Positions 25,188 through 34,004 of a DNA stretch of 54,260 nucleotides are shown here, piece after piece. Source of the stretch: an uncultured Flavobacteriales bacterium (GTDB lineage: Bacteria; Bacteroidota; Bacteroidia; Flavobacteriales_D; Sanyastnellaceae); contig CALGEI010000149.1 in NCBI GenBank assembly GCA_937881575.1, forward strand, positions 1 to 54,260. Direction: 5' to 3'. Each line of letters opens with the position of its first letter. Position 1 is the first letter of the stretch. The position numbers were made by a program, and so were the translations under genes. The notes under the pieces were generated by a model. The model was not told the DNA's origin and did not search any database. It saw only the letters and a list, made by a program, of their open reading frames with translations.

Positions 25188-26492
25188 TTACAAAGCAGTG
25201 GCTTCTAAAAAGATTGCATGGAATCGGGCGATGTCTTCAAACGAATTGTAAAGCGGAACAGGGGCCATGCGAATGGCATTGGGCTCTCTCCAGTCAGCAA
25301 CCACGCCTTGTTCAGTCAATTGATCAAACAACGCTTTCCCATATCCATGTGCGACAACGGAAAGTTGTGAGCCGCGTCGCTCAGGACTCGAAGGCGTAAT
25401 GACTTCCAAACGAACCTCGTTTTGTTTTGCGACATCATGAATGGCCCGCTCGAGGTAAGCTGTCAGGCGGTCTCCGCGTTCCCGCAAGGCCGGTAATCCG
25501 GCTTCAAGAAAAAGATCCAAGGCGACCGCGTGAACGGCCATATTCAAAACGGGCGCATTCGACATTTGCCAAGCTTCCGCTGTGCCCATGCTTTCGAATT
25601 TCGGTTCCATCAAAAACCGTCGTTGCGCATCATGCCCCCACCAGCCTTCGAATCGAGGCAAGTCCTCGCGTTGAGTGTGCTGCTCATGAATGAAGGCACC
25701 GGCCACAGCACCGGGTCCAGAGTTGAGGTACTTGTAGCTGCACCAACAAGCAAAATCCACCTTCCAATCATGCAATTGAAGGACCACGTTTCCTGCTGCA
25801 TGGGCTAGATCGAACCCGCAATAAGCACCCGCCTCATGGGCCGCACGTGTGATGCGCTCCATGTCCAAGAGTTGACCACTGAAGTAATGTACGCCCCCCA
25901 TTAGGACGAGGGCTATTTCCTCACCGGACTCTTCCAAAACAGCTTCGATGTCCGATTCTTCAATGAAATGCGTGCCAGGACGGGGCTGAATTTCAATCAA
26001 GTCCGTCTCAGGATTTCCTCCGTGAAATCGGATTTGACTCTCCAATGCATACTGATCAGAGGGAAACGCCTTGGCTTCACAAACAATCTTGGTTCGCTTT
26101 CCAGAAGGCTGATAAAAACTAACGAGGAGTAAATGCAAATTGACCGTTAGCGCATTCATGGCGACGACTTCGTGCGGCTTGCCACCGGTGATGTGCGCTA
26201 AGCCAAGGGCAAAGCGTTCATGGTAATCCACCCACGGGTTGTGCGCATGAAAATGTCCTTCCACTCCCCATTTGGCCCAATCGTCGAGTTCGGTTTGAAT
26301 CGCTTTTTGTGCGGATTTGGGTTGCAAACCCAAGGAGTTTCCGGTCATGTAAATGGCTTCTCGCCCACCGATATTCGGAATGTGAAACCGTTCCCGGAAT
26401 CGCTGCATCGGATCATTTGAATCCAATTGACGCGCGTGCTGCAGGCTGAATTCGTTGGCTTGCGGTTCGGACGATGAAGAATTGTTTGTCAT
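25188..26492 (-). CDS. kynU: Kynureninase
   Basis: 434 residues from ATG 26492; an open frame continues upstream to 26645 but overlaps hemL, so it is rejected. The enzyme cleaves kynurenine and 3-hydroxykynurenine to (3-hydroxy)anthranilate plus alanine using PLP. Seen are YMTGNSLGLQPK, MNALTVNLHLL, FPSDQYALESQ, the PLP-anchoring D228/H231 in FDLAHAAGN, and K254 in CSYKYLN. It is divergent from hemL. The next pathway enzyme, nbaC, is 13 kb away at 39570. Confidence 0.96.
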   Translation of the reverse strand: MTNNSSSSEPQANEFSLQHARQLDSNDPMQRFRERFHIPNIGGREAIYMTGNSLGLQPKSAQKAIQTELDDWAKWGVEGHFHAHNPWVDYHERFALGLAHITGGKPHEVVAMNALTVNLHLLLVSFYQPSGKRTKIVCEAKAFPSDQYALESQIRFHGGNPETDLIEIQPRPGTHFIEESDIEAVLEESGEEIALVLMGGVHYFSGQLLDMERITRAAHEAGAYCGFDLAHAAGNVVLQLHDWKVDFACWCSYKYLNSGPGAVAGAFIHEQHTQREDLPRFEGWWGHDAQRRFLMEPKFESMGTAEAWQMSNAPVLNMAVHAVALDLFLEAGLPALRERGDRLTAYLERAIHDVAKQNEVRLEVITPSSPERRGSQLSVVAHGYGKALFDQLTEQGVVADWREPNAIRMAPVPLYNSFEDIARFHAIFLEATAL

Positions 26493-26600
26493 GGTCTTGT
26501 CAAATGCTGGAGCCGAAGTCAATGGATGCATGCAATCGCACCCTTGAAAACGTTCGCCCAACCTTGGAGGGGCTAATTTCGCAGGAAAATCACTGAATCC

Positions 26601-27920
26601 ATGAATTCGAAGAGGCATTCTATCCAAAGGGTCCAATCCAAGCAACTCTTTGAACGCTCAAAGACCCTGTTTCCAGGGGGGGTGAACAGTCCGGTCCGAG
26701 CATTTGGTTCCGTGGGGGGGACTCCACTTTTTATGGAAAAAGGCCAAGGAGCCTATGTTTGGGATGCGGATGGAAACCGATTTATTGACTTCTGTTGTTC
26801 CTGGGGTCCCCTTATTTTGGGGCACGCACATCCTCGGGTCGAAGAAAAAATCATCGAAGCAGTGCGCAATGGCACCACGTTTGGCACGCCCACGCGACTA
26901 GAAAATGAATTGGGATCGCTCATTGTTGATCACCATCCGTATGTGGAGCAGGTGCGCTTTGTCTCGTCAGGAACTGAAGCGGCGATGTCGGCGATCCGTT
27001 TGGCCCGTGGGGTGACAGGCCGATCCAAAATCATCAAGTTTGACGGGTGCTATCATGGGCACGTGGACTCTTTACTTGTCAAGGCTGGGAGCGGATTGGC
27101 GACGTTAGGGACCTCCTCTTCTGCCGGAGTACCAGAGTCGTGTGCCCAGGAGACGCTTGTTCTTCCATTGAATGATTTGGAAGCGGTTGAGCAATGTGTG
27201 CTAGAATTCAAGGATGAGATTGCCGTGATGGCGATTGAGCCGATTCCAGCGAACAACGGCTTGCTCATCCAAGATGAGAGCTTTCTTCACGGACTCCGAA
27301 GCATTTGCGACCGTGAAGGCATTTTGCTTTTGTTTGATGAGGTTATTTCTGGTTTTCGCGTCGCCTTTGATGGTGCGGCAGGATATTATGGCATTCGGCC
27401 GGATGTGCTGGCTTTTGGAAAAATCATAGGCGGTGGCATGCCGGTCGGGGCCTACGCCTCTTCAGCGGAAGTCATGGCGCACATCGCACCTTCAGGACCG
27501 GTGTACCAAGCCGGCACGCTGAGTGGCAATCCGGTTGCGATGGCTGCAGGAACTGCGCAATTGACAGAGTTGTTGCAACCAGGTTTCTATGCGGATCAGG
27601 AGCGACGAACAAAGCGCCTCTTGGACGGAATCTTGAAGCATTCAGGGACGGCCGGATATCCCTTGCGTATTTTCAGTCGTGGGAGCATTTTTTGGTTGGC
27701 TTTCAGCGACCGCGTTTGGATTCGAAAATCGAGCGAAATTGACCCCGATAGCATGGCGTATTTTAGCAAGCTCCACAGTGCGCTATTGAACCGTGGAATC
27801 TACCTGGGCCCTTCGGGTTATGAGGTGGGATTTGTCTCCGCGGCGCACTCGGATGCCATTATTGACGAAGCCATACACGCATTTTGTTCTGCACTGGATG
27901 AAGTTTTTGAGTTGGCTTGA
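26601..27920 (+). CDS. hemL: Glutamate-1-semialdehyde 2,1-aminomutase
   Basis: 439 residues of fold-type I PLP enzyme. It converts glutamate-1-semialdehyde, made by HemA, to 5-aminolevulinate. Diagnostic segments are FPGGVNSPVRAF, SSGTEAAMSAIRLARG, KFDGCYHGHVDSLLV, FDEVISGFRV, and the PLP lysine K274 in FGKIIGGGMPVGA. Full normal length. The stop TGA directly abuts the stop of the convergent UbiA-like gene; the junction reads TGATCA, with no intergenic bases. Confidence 0.97.
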   Translation: MNSKRHSIQRVQSKQLFERSKTLFPGGVNSPVRAFGSVGGTPLFMEKGQGAYVWDADGNRFIDFCCSWGPLILGHAHPRVEEKIIEAVRNGTTFGTPTRLENELGSLIVDHHPYVEQVRFVSSGTEAAMSAIRLARGVTGRSKIIKFDGCYHGHVDSLLVKAGSGLATLGTSSSAGVPESCAQETLVLPLNDLEAVEQCVLEFKDEIAVMAIEPIPANNGLLIQDESFLHGLRSICDREGILLLFDEVISGFRVAFDGAAGYYGIRPDVLAFGKIIGGGMPVGAYASSAEVMAHIAPSGPVYQAGTLSGNPVAMAAGTAQLTELLQPGFYADQERRTKRLLDGILKHSGTAGYPLRIFSRGSIFWLAFSDRVWIRKSSEIDPDSMAYFSKLHSALLNRGIYLGPSGYEVGFVSAAHSDAIIDEAIHAFCSALDEVFELA

Positions 27921-28802
27921 TCAATTCGAAACGCCAAACCAGAAGACCGCACTTCCCTGAAGAATTAACAGTCCGTCTAGCAAAAGGCTGTACACGGCTT
28001 CTTTTCGCGGCCGAACGGTCCACGCAACGATCGGTAAAGCGAGTAGCGAGATGGTGGCTCTGCCCCAGTTGATGTCGCAGAGAAGGAACCCTGCAGCACT
28101 CAAGGCGAGCAGAAATAGCGCGATTCGGATGGATTTGAAAGGCCCCCAGCGTTGCGGCCAAGTTTGAAATTCCAGCGGATCTATGTTTAAATCGCGGACG
28201 TCAAAGGGAACGGTAATTCCAGCGACAAAAAAGGCTTGACTGCACGCCAGCCCCCACAGCGGCAAACTTTCCATTCCCCAGAGATTCAATCCGATATGTG
28301 AGGCCGGAAAAATCACGGTGGCGAGCGTCCAGCTCAATGCAATAGCAGGCAGCTTGAGATGCGGTCTCTCTCGCCATCCGCGGCCGCTTCCCATGGGATT
28401 AAAAGCATAGCCGATGCTGAGGACAGCAGCACAAAGAATCAAGATTCCGTGTATCGAGCCCGTTGCGGATTCAGACCTTTCTAAACCAAGCAGCCAATGG
28501 GTGCTTGCCCAGAGGGCGAGGATGGTCCATAAAACGCCCAGTCGACCGCCGTGCTTTCGCATGAATTCCAGTCGATAAGGAGGCATCTGTTCTGGCTTTC
28601 GGGTGCTTTTCATCCAGCGTTGGAAGGTGTAGACCCAACCAGTCGATGCTCCGATGGTCAACAAAAGGCTCCAATCCGGAGAGTCTAGTTCCAATCCGTT
28701 CGAAAAAGCGAACACCGATCCAGCCGCGCTCAAGCTGGCAGCAATGGCAATCCAAAAATGCGTAAAACCGAGCCGTTCGACCATGGTGCGAAGTTCGGAC
28801 AT
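27921..28802 (-). CDS. UbiA-like polytopic membrane protein, first catalytic motif not seen
   Basis: 293 residues from ATG 28802; the frame extends to a TTG at 28847 but ATG gives a sensible N-terminus. About eight hydrophobic helices. ITVPFDVRDLNID near residues 205-217 resembles the second Asp-rich motif of UbiA prenyltransferases, but the first motif (NxxxDxxxD) is absent; the equivalent loop after the second helix reads VYTFQRWMK. It therefore may not be an active prenyltransferase. Similar proteins are common and unnamed in Flavobacteriales. Divergent from gcvP. Confidence 0.75.
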   Translation of the reverse strand: MSELRTMVERLGFTHFWIAIAASLSAAGSVFAFSNGLELDSPDWSLLLTIGASTGWVYTFQRWMKSTRKPEQMPPYRLEFMRKHGGRLGVLWTILALWASTHWLLGLERSESATGSIHGILILCAAVLSIGYAFNPMGSGRGWRERPHLKLPAIALSWTLATVIFPASHIGLNLWGMESLPLWGLACSQAFFVAGITVPFDVRDLNIDPLEFQTWPQRWGPFKSIRIALFLLALSAAGFLLCDINWGRATISLLALPIVAWTVRPRKEAVYSLLLDGLLILQGSAVFWFGVSN

Positions 28803-28900
28803 CCCTGTTACGAATGCGATGACAATCGAATGGTTATAGAGTGTCAAAAATGAGGAATGAGATTTGCTTCAAGGGTGATGCAATCCGAGCATCTCAAAAC

Positions 28901-28908
28901 TACATTTG
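28901..28908 (+). promoter_or_regulatory. -7 promoter box of gcvP
   Basis: A perfect TACATTTG lies 21 nt before the gcvP ATG. A second near-match, CAAGTTTG (28918-28925), ends 4 nt before the ATG. The upstream box is the better match; no TTG at 19-22 nt spacing is visible for either. No glycine-riboswitch-like structure is apparent in the short leader. Confidence 0.45.
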
Positions 28909-28929
28909 TACCCTTAACAAGTTTGTGCT

Positions 28930-31806
28930 ATGCGTCTAGCCCATTTTGCTTCCCGTCACATTGGACCTCGATTGGAGGACATGCAGACGATGCTTCGTGC
29001 CATCGGTGCGGGCACCATGGATGATCTGATTGAAAAAACAGTTCCCGGCAGCATTCGCCTTCGGGAACGGCTCAATTTATCCCCGGCATTGACCGAAAGT
29101 CAATACCTCGAACACATTGATGGCATTGCTTCGAAGAACAGTGTTTACAGGAATTACATTGGCATGGGATACAATCCCACGGAAGTCCCGAGTGTCATCC
29201 GTCGCAATGTGCTTGAAAATCCCGGATGGTACACGGCGTATACGCCTTACCAGGCAGAGATTGCCCAAGGGAGACTGGAGGCGTTGCTGAATTTCCAAAC
29301 CATGGTGTGCGATTTGACGGGCATGGAGCTGGCCAACGCTTCGTTATTGGACGAGGCTACGGCCGCGGCTGAGGCGATGGCGATGGTGTTTGCTGCGCGT
29401 CCGAAAGCGCTAGCGAAGGCCGGGGCAAACCGATTTTTAGTCGATGAAGCGGTGTATCCACAGACGTTGGATTTGTTGCGAACCCGTTCGAAATATTTGG
29501 GGGTGGATTTGGAAATTGTCCGGCGCTCGGAAATGGAATTTGAAGCGGGAACGGGTGTGTTTGGCGTGTTTTTTCAATACCCGGATGGTGACGGATTCGT
29601 CGAGGACCTCACCGCCCTCATAGCTCAGGCCAAAGCGGTGGATGCCCAAGTCGTGGTGGCCACGGATTTGATGGCCTTGGCTTTGTTGCGCCAGCCGGGC
29701 GTGATGGGAGCGGACGTTGCCGTAGGAACGAGCCAGCGATTCGGCGTTCCTATGGGCTATGGCGGACCTCATGCCGCATTCTTCGCCTCGAGCGAACCTT
29801 ACAAAAGGCACTTTCCGGGGAGGATCATCGGGGTTTCAAAAGATCGTTTGGGAGCGCCGGCTTTGCGCATGGCCTTGCAGACACGCGAACAGCACATTCG
29901 ACGCGACAAAGCCACGTCGAATATCTGCACTGCGCAATCATTGTTGGCTGTGATGGCGAGCATGTATGCCGTTTACCATGGTCCCCATGGATTGAGAAAC
30001 ATTGCAGAGACCATTCATTCAGCGGCACGGACTTTGGACGCAGCCTTGAGAGGCAGTGACGATTACGACCAGCTGAATGCTTGCTTTTTCGACACGTTGA
30101 AAATTCGAGTCAACGGCGGAGAAGACGCCATGCGTTCACTGCAAGCACGGGCCGAGGCCTTGCGCATCAACTTGCGTTATTTCCCAGATGGTGAGCACGT
30201 GGGAGTCTCCTTGCACGAACGGGTGACGGAAACTGAATTGGTCGACTTGTGCACCGCTTTCGGGGTGAGTCAAGTGCACGGCCTTGAGGTCGAACGAGCC
30301 TTCTTGGGTGATCTATGGAGAGAAGTTGACTATTTGCACCACCCGGTATTCAATCGTTACCGGTCGGAGACGGAGATGATGCGGTACATCAAACATTTGG
30401 AAAACAAGGATTTATCTCTGGTTCATGCGATGATCCCATTGGGTTCGTGCACGATGAAATTGAATGCGGCCACAGAGTTGATCCCAATCACCTGGTCTGC
30501 ATTCGCTGAGCTCCACCCTTTCTGTCCTTCGGAACAGGCGAAGGGAATGTTGCAACTGCTGAACGAATTGGAAGCGGACTTGTCTGAAATAACTGGATTT
30601 GCAGGGGTTTCCCTCCAGCCGAATTCAGGGGCTCAAGGAGAATTTGCAGGGTTGATGGTCATTCGTGCGTTTCACGCGAGCCAAGGAAATTCGCACCGAG
30701 ACGTGTGCTTGATTCCCTCGTCGGCCCATGGGACCAATCCAGCCAGTGCGGTGATGGCTGGCATGCGTGTCGTCGTTGTTGGATGTGATGATCAAGGCAA
30801 CATTGACTTCGAAGATTTGCAATCGAAGGCCGAGAAGTACTCGGCGGAATTGGGGGCCTTGATGATCACCTATCCGTCAACGCACGGCGTATATGAAGAA
30901 GGAATTCTTGACATCACGGGATTGATTCACGGTCATGGGGGCCAAGTCTATATGGACGGTGCCAACATGAATGCTCAAGTGGGATTGACTAGTCCGGGTC
31001 TCATTGGTGCGGATGTTTGTCATCTCAACCTCCACAAGACCTTCGCGATTCCTCACGGGGGTGGCGGACCGGGCGTAGGTCCCATCGGCGTCGCCGAACA
31101 TTTGGTTCCATTCTTACCAGGACATACGGTAGTGAAAACGGGTGGTGATCAGGCCATTCACGCCATCAGCGGCGCCCCATTTGGAAGTGCGCTGATTTGC
31201 CAGATTCCGTATGCCTACATTAAAATGTTGGGTGAACGCGGGCTGAGGGCTTCTACGGAAGTCGCCATTTTGAACGCGAACTATTTGCGGAAAAAACTGG
31301 AAGGGGCCTACAACATCTTGTACAAAGGATCCAATGACACCGTAGCGCACGAGATGATTCTGGATTGCCGATCGTTCAAAGCATCAGCGGGAGTCGAAGT
31401 CATGGACATTGCCAAGCGATTGATTGATTACGGGTTTCACGCACCAACGGTTTCTTGGCCTGTGGCGGGAACACTCATGGTGGAGCCGACAGAAAGCGAG
31501 TCCCTGGAGGAGCTGGACCGGTTTGTTGAAGCCATGTTGGCCATCCGGGAAGAAATCCGTGCCATTGAAATGGGGGATGCCGATCGGGAAGACAACGTGG
31601 TTAAAATGGCTCCACATACCGCCCTTGAAGCGACAGCGACAGACTGGAGTCACCCCTATTCGAGAGAAGAGGCGTGTTATCCAACAGCCGATTCCCGCGC
31701 GCGAAAATTCTGGAGTCCGGTGGCTCGCGTTGACAATGCATACGGCGACCGCAATCTGGTTTGCAGTTGTCCTCCGCTCTCTGCATTTGAAGAGTTATTG
31801 GGCTGA
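28930..31806 (+). CDS. gcvP: Glycine dehydrogenase (decarboxylating), P-protein
   Basis: 958 residues, the single-chain homodimeric form with two halves corresponding to gcvPA and gcvPB. It decarboxylates glycine and passes the aminomethyl group to lipoyl-GcvH. Seen are FASRHIGPR at the N-terminus, [13 protein letters not shown], the PLP lysine K703 in [17 protein letters not shown], and the C-terminal [15 protein letters not shown]. GcvT and GcvH are not in the window, so the cleavage system is dispersed. Confidence 0.98.
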   Translation: MRLAHFASRHIGPRLEDMQTMLRAIGAGTMDDLIEKTVPGSIRLRERLNLSPALTESQYLEHIDGIASKNSVYRNYIGMGYNPTEVPSVIRRNVLENPGWYTAYTPYQAEIAQGRLEALLNFQTMVCDLTGMELANASLLDEATAAAEAMAMVFAARPKALAKAGANRFLVDEAVYPQTLDLLRTRSKYLGVDLEIVRRSEMEFEAGTGVFGVFFQYPDGDGFVEDLTALIAQAKAVDAQVVVATDLMALALLRQPGVMGADVAVGTSQRFGVPMGYGGPHAAFFASSEPYKRHFPGRIIGVSKDRLGAPALRMALQTREQHIRRDKATSNICTAQSLLAVMASMYAVYHGPHGLRNIAETIHSAARTLDAALRGSDDYDQLNACFFDTLKIRVNGGEDAMRSLQARAEALRINLRYFPDGEHVGVSLHERVTETELVDLCTAFGVSQVHGLEVERAFLGDLWREVDYLHHPVFNRYRSETEMMRYIKHLENKDLSLVHAMIPLGSCTMKLNAATELIPITWSAFAELHPFCPSEQAKGMLQLLNELEADLSEITGFAGVSLQPNSGAQGEFAGLMVIRAFHASQGNSHRDVCLIPSSAHGTNPASAVMAGMRVVVVGCDDQGNIDFEDLQSKAEKYSAELGALMITYPSTHGVYEEGILDITGLIHGHGGQVYMDGANMNAQVGLTSPGLIGADVCHLNLHKTFAIPHGGGGPGVGPIGVAEHLVPFLPGHTVVKTGGDQAIHAISGAPFGSALICQIPYAYIKMLGERGLRASTEVAILNANYLRKKLEGAYNILYKGSNDTVAHEMILDCRSFKASAGVEVMDIAKRLIDYGFHAPTVSWPVAGTLMVEPTESESLEELDRFVEAMLAIREEIRAIEMGDADREDNVVKMAPHTALEATATDWSHPYSREEACYPTADSRARKFWSPVARVDNAYGDRNLVCSCPPLSAFEELLG

Positions 31807-31853
31807 AATCAAGCCTTTTGAAATGAAATTCCTGAGGACTAGCAACCTCGATA

Positions 31854-31861
31854 TATATTTG
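31854..31861 (+). promoter_or_regulatory. -7 promoter box before the first tandem T9SS cargo gene
   Basis: A perfect TATATTTG lies 30 nt before the ATG at 31892. No good TTG is found 19-22 nt upstream. The short A/T-rich leader (acaacctaacacacc) has no Shine-Dalgarno. Confidence 0.45.
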
Positions 31862-31891
31862 TCACAACCTAACACACCAAACTGCTGAAAT

Positions 31892-33862
31892 ATGAAGCAC
31901 ATCTACATCGCGGCGTTCGCTGCTCTTTTCACATTATCCACTACCGCTCAGGGCTTGCTTCCTGATGCCGATTCGAAGTCCTCTCAGGCTCGACGGGTTG
32001 AATCTGCTGATGCAGTTCAAGTTCTAGATCGTGAGGTGATTTGGACACATGACTGCAACATCGATGACTGCGGTGATTGGGCGTTTGGCAACGGTGCCGG
32101 CGAAGCGGGAAGCCCTTGGGAAGACATTGATTTGAATTTCGAATGCAGCACAGACGGACCTGCGGGACCTTACAACCAATGGGCTGGAGGAACTGGAGAC
32201 TTCAGTGCAGCTAGCGCCATGAACTCAACGACTGCAGCCAATGGTCTGTTGATTGTTGATTCCGATTTGTTCGGAGCTGACGCCAACTACAGCGCAGCTT
32301 GGATTGAGAATAGCTGGGTTCAAACTGCCAATTCAGTCGATTGCAGCACCTTGGATTTTGTCAGCATCTCGCTTGAAACACGTTACCGTTGCTGGGACAA
32401 TGGAGGTTCTGACGACAGCGAGAAGTGCTTGATCGAGATTTCTCGTGACGGAGTGAACTGGCCAGACATCAGCACGTTTGCTGAGGTGGACGGAACCGTG
32501 GATTATGGCGATGGCGTGCTCGTACCAAGTCGTTGGGAAGTGTTCCCTGGCTTCGAGACGGGGAGTGAATCGGACAACCCCTCTTTGGTTGAGTTTGACA
32601 TCACTTCTGCTGCTGGCGGAGAGAGCATGATTTATGTTCGATTCCGTTGGGCTGGAACTTGGGGTTATAGCTGGGAGATTGATGATATTAGCATCTACGA
32701 GACTCCAGCCAATGACATCCGCATTGACAACTACTTGTCTTACACAGACTACTTCACCACAGGCATTTGGGAAGCCGGTGTATTTGCGGAAGGCCAGCTC
32801 TCATCACTTGAGGCGGCTGCCAAGGTATACAACGTCGGTTATTTGGAGCAGGCGGGAACCCTATTGACGTTGGATGTAGACGGCACGGTCGCTTCATCTG
32901 ATCCTATGCTTTTGGCATACCAAGGAGTGGACACGTTGCGTGTTCCTTTTGATATGGCTGCAGTTGGCACGTACAACCTCACTTACACCGTCAGCTCTGA
33001 CAATGAAGATGAGAATCCTGCCAATAACGAAGCGACACAGTCTTTTGAGGTGAGCTCATTGCACTATGGCCGTGACAACGGAACGATGACGGGTGTTTTC
33101 CCATCAGACGGAGCCGATGATTACATCGCTTTGAATCCCTACGACATCTTTGAAGATGTAACGGTTTATGCCATTGATGTGGCCATCGTTGCTGGTTCAG
33201 ACAACGGTACGCCGGTAGTGGCGCACTTGTTTGATGGAATGGACGACAACTACCTCACGGAACAGTATGGAGGTTTGATTTCAAGCACGTCCGAGTTGGA
33301 CTTGGCGGCGAACTATTCTAATGACGGTACTGAGGATGACATCGTATGGTACACTCTCGTTCTTGAAGAGCCGTATGAAGCCGCGGGAGGTTCTGTCCTC
33401 GCTGCTGGTTTTGAGCACTACGGTGGATCAGCTGTTCAGATTTGGGAGTCTCAGTATACGTATGACAACACATCATTTGTATATGGACCTTTCGGATCAG
33501 GAAGCGCTTATGATTGGTACTACACCAACGAGGTGCCGATGGTTCGTTTGAACTTGGATCCCAACGCAACCAACACAGTCGCTGTGGAGGAAATCGCTGA
33601 AGGTCCATTCCAATTGTATCCGGCATTCCCGAACCCAGCTGCGGAGACAACGCGCATCCAATACCGTTTGGATCAAGTTGCTGATGTTGCCGTAGAGGTA
33701 CGGGATGTAACGGGCAAGGTGGTAAATCAAATTGCTCGCGGAACACAGCCTGCTGGTTACCACAGCATCACATTGGATGTGGCGAATATGGCAGCAGGTG
33801 TTTACACCTACACATTGAATGTGAACAACGCGCGTTCTACGCAGCGTTTGATCATCAAATAA
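31892..33862 (+). CDS. T9SS-secreted protein with an N-terminal MAM/jelly-roll-like domain
   Basis: 656 residues. Signal peptide about 1-19 (ALFTLSTTAQ). Residues about 45-270 form an acidic Trp/Gly-rich beta domain ending in GYSWEIDDISIYE, like a MAM or carbohydrate-binding jelly roll. A CARDB-like Ig module follows at about 275-390. The last 80 residues are a type-A sorting domain (YPAFPNPAAETTRIQYRL, GVYTYTLNVN, RLIIK). It is very Asp-rich, as expected of a secreted marine protein. The next gene encodes a protein of the same layout, so the two are probably a tandem duplication. No catalytic motif is seen. Confidence 0.88.
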   Translation: MKHIYIAAFAALFTLSTTAQGLLPDADSKSSQARRVESADAVQVLDREVIWTHDCNIDDCGDWAFGNGAGEAGSPWEDIDLNFECSTDGPAGPYNQWAGGTGDFSAASAMNSTTAANGLLIVDSDLFGADANYSAAWIENSWVQTANSVDCSTLDFVSISLETRYRCWDNGGSDDSEKCLIEISRDGVNWPDISTFAEVDGTVDYGDGVLVPSRWEVFPGFETGSESDNPSLVEFDITSAAGGESMIYVRFRWAGTWGYSWEIDDISIYETPANDIRIDNYLSYTDYFTTGIWEAGVFAEGQLSSLEAAAKVYNVGYLEQAGTLLTLDVDGTVASSDPMLLAYQGVDTLRVPFDMAAVGTYNLTYTVSSDNEDENPANNEATQSFEVSSLHYGRDNGTMTGVFPSDGADDYIALNPYDIFEDVTVYAIDVAIVAGSDNGTPVVAHLFDGMDDNYLTEQYGGLISSTSELDLAANYSNDGTEDDIVWYTLVLEEPYEAAGGSVLAAGFEHYGGSAVQIWESQYTYDNTSFVYGPFGSGSAYDWYYTNEVPMVRLNLDPNATNTVAVEEIAEGPFQLYPAFPNPAAETTRIQYRLDQVADVAVEVRDVTGKVVNQIARGTQPAGYHSITLDVANMAAGVYTYTLNVNNARSTQRLIIK

Positions 33863-33900
33863 GAGTGCGTCAGAGCGCGTTGAGCGCTTCGAAACTGAAA

Positions 33901-33938
33901 AGAGGGGAATTCCGAAAGGGATTCCCCTCTCTTTGTTT
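33901..33938 (+). terminator. Terminator between the tandem T9SS cargo genes
   Basis: AGAGGGGAAT (33901-33910) pairs with ATTCCCCTCT (33921-33930), with a 10-nt loop, followed by a T-rich stretch. It lies 38 nt after the stop of the first cargo gene, so the second cargo gene probably has its own promoter. Confidence 0.8.
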
Positions 33939-34004
33939 GCACTTTCTGCGAATAATTGAGCGGGATTGACTTTCTTTAGGGCGTCAAAACCTGATTCACA
34001 CAAT

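Noticed and set aside
26700-26725. G7 run early in hemL as a phase-variation site
   Set aside because: hemL is a heme-synthesis gene, likely essential and unlikely to be phase-variable; such runs occur by chance here.
28861-28929. Glycine riboswitch upstream of gcvP
   Set aside because: The leader is only about 20 nt after the promoter box, too short, and no paired-aptamer pattern is visible.
31801-31819. Small stem after gcvP followed by TTTT
   Set aside because: Only 4-5 bp including a wobble pair; it overlaps the stop codon and is too weak to call a terminator.
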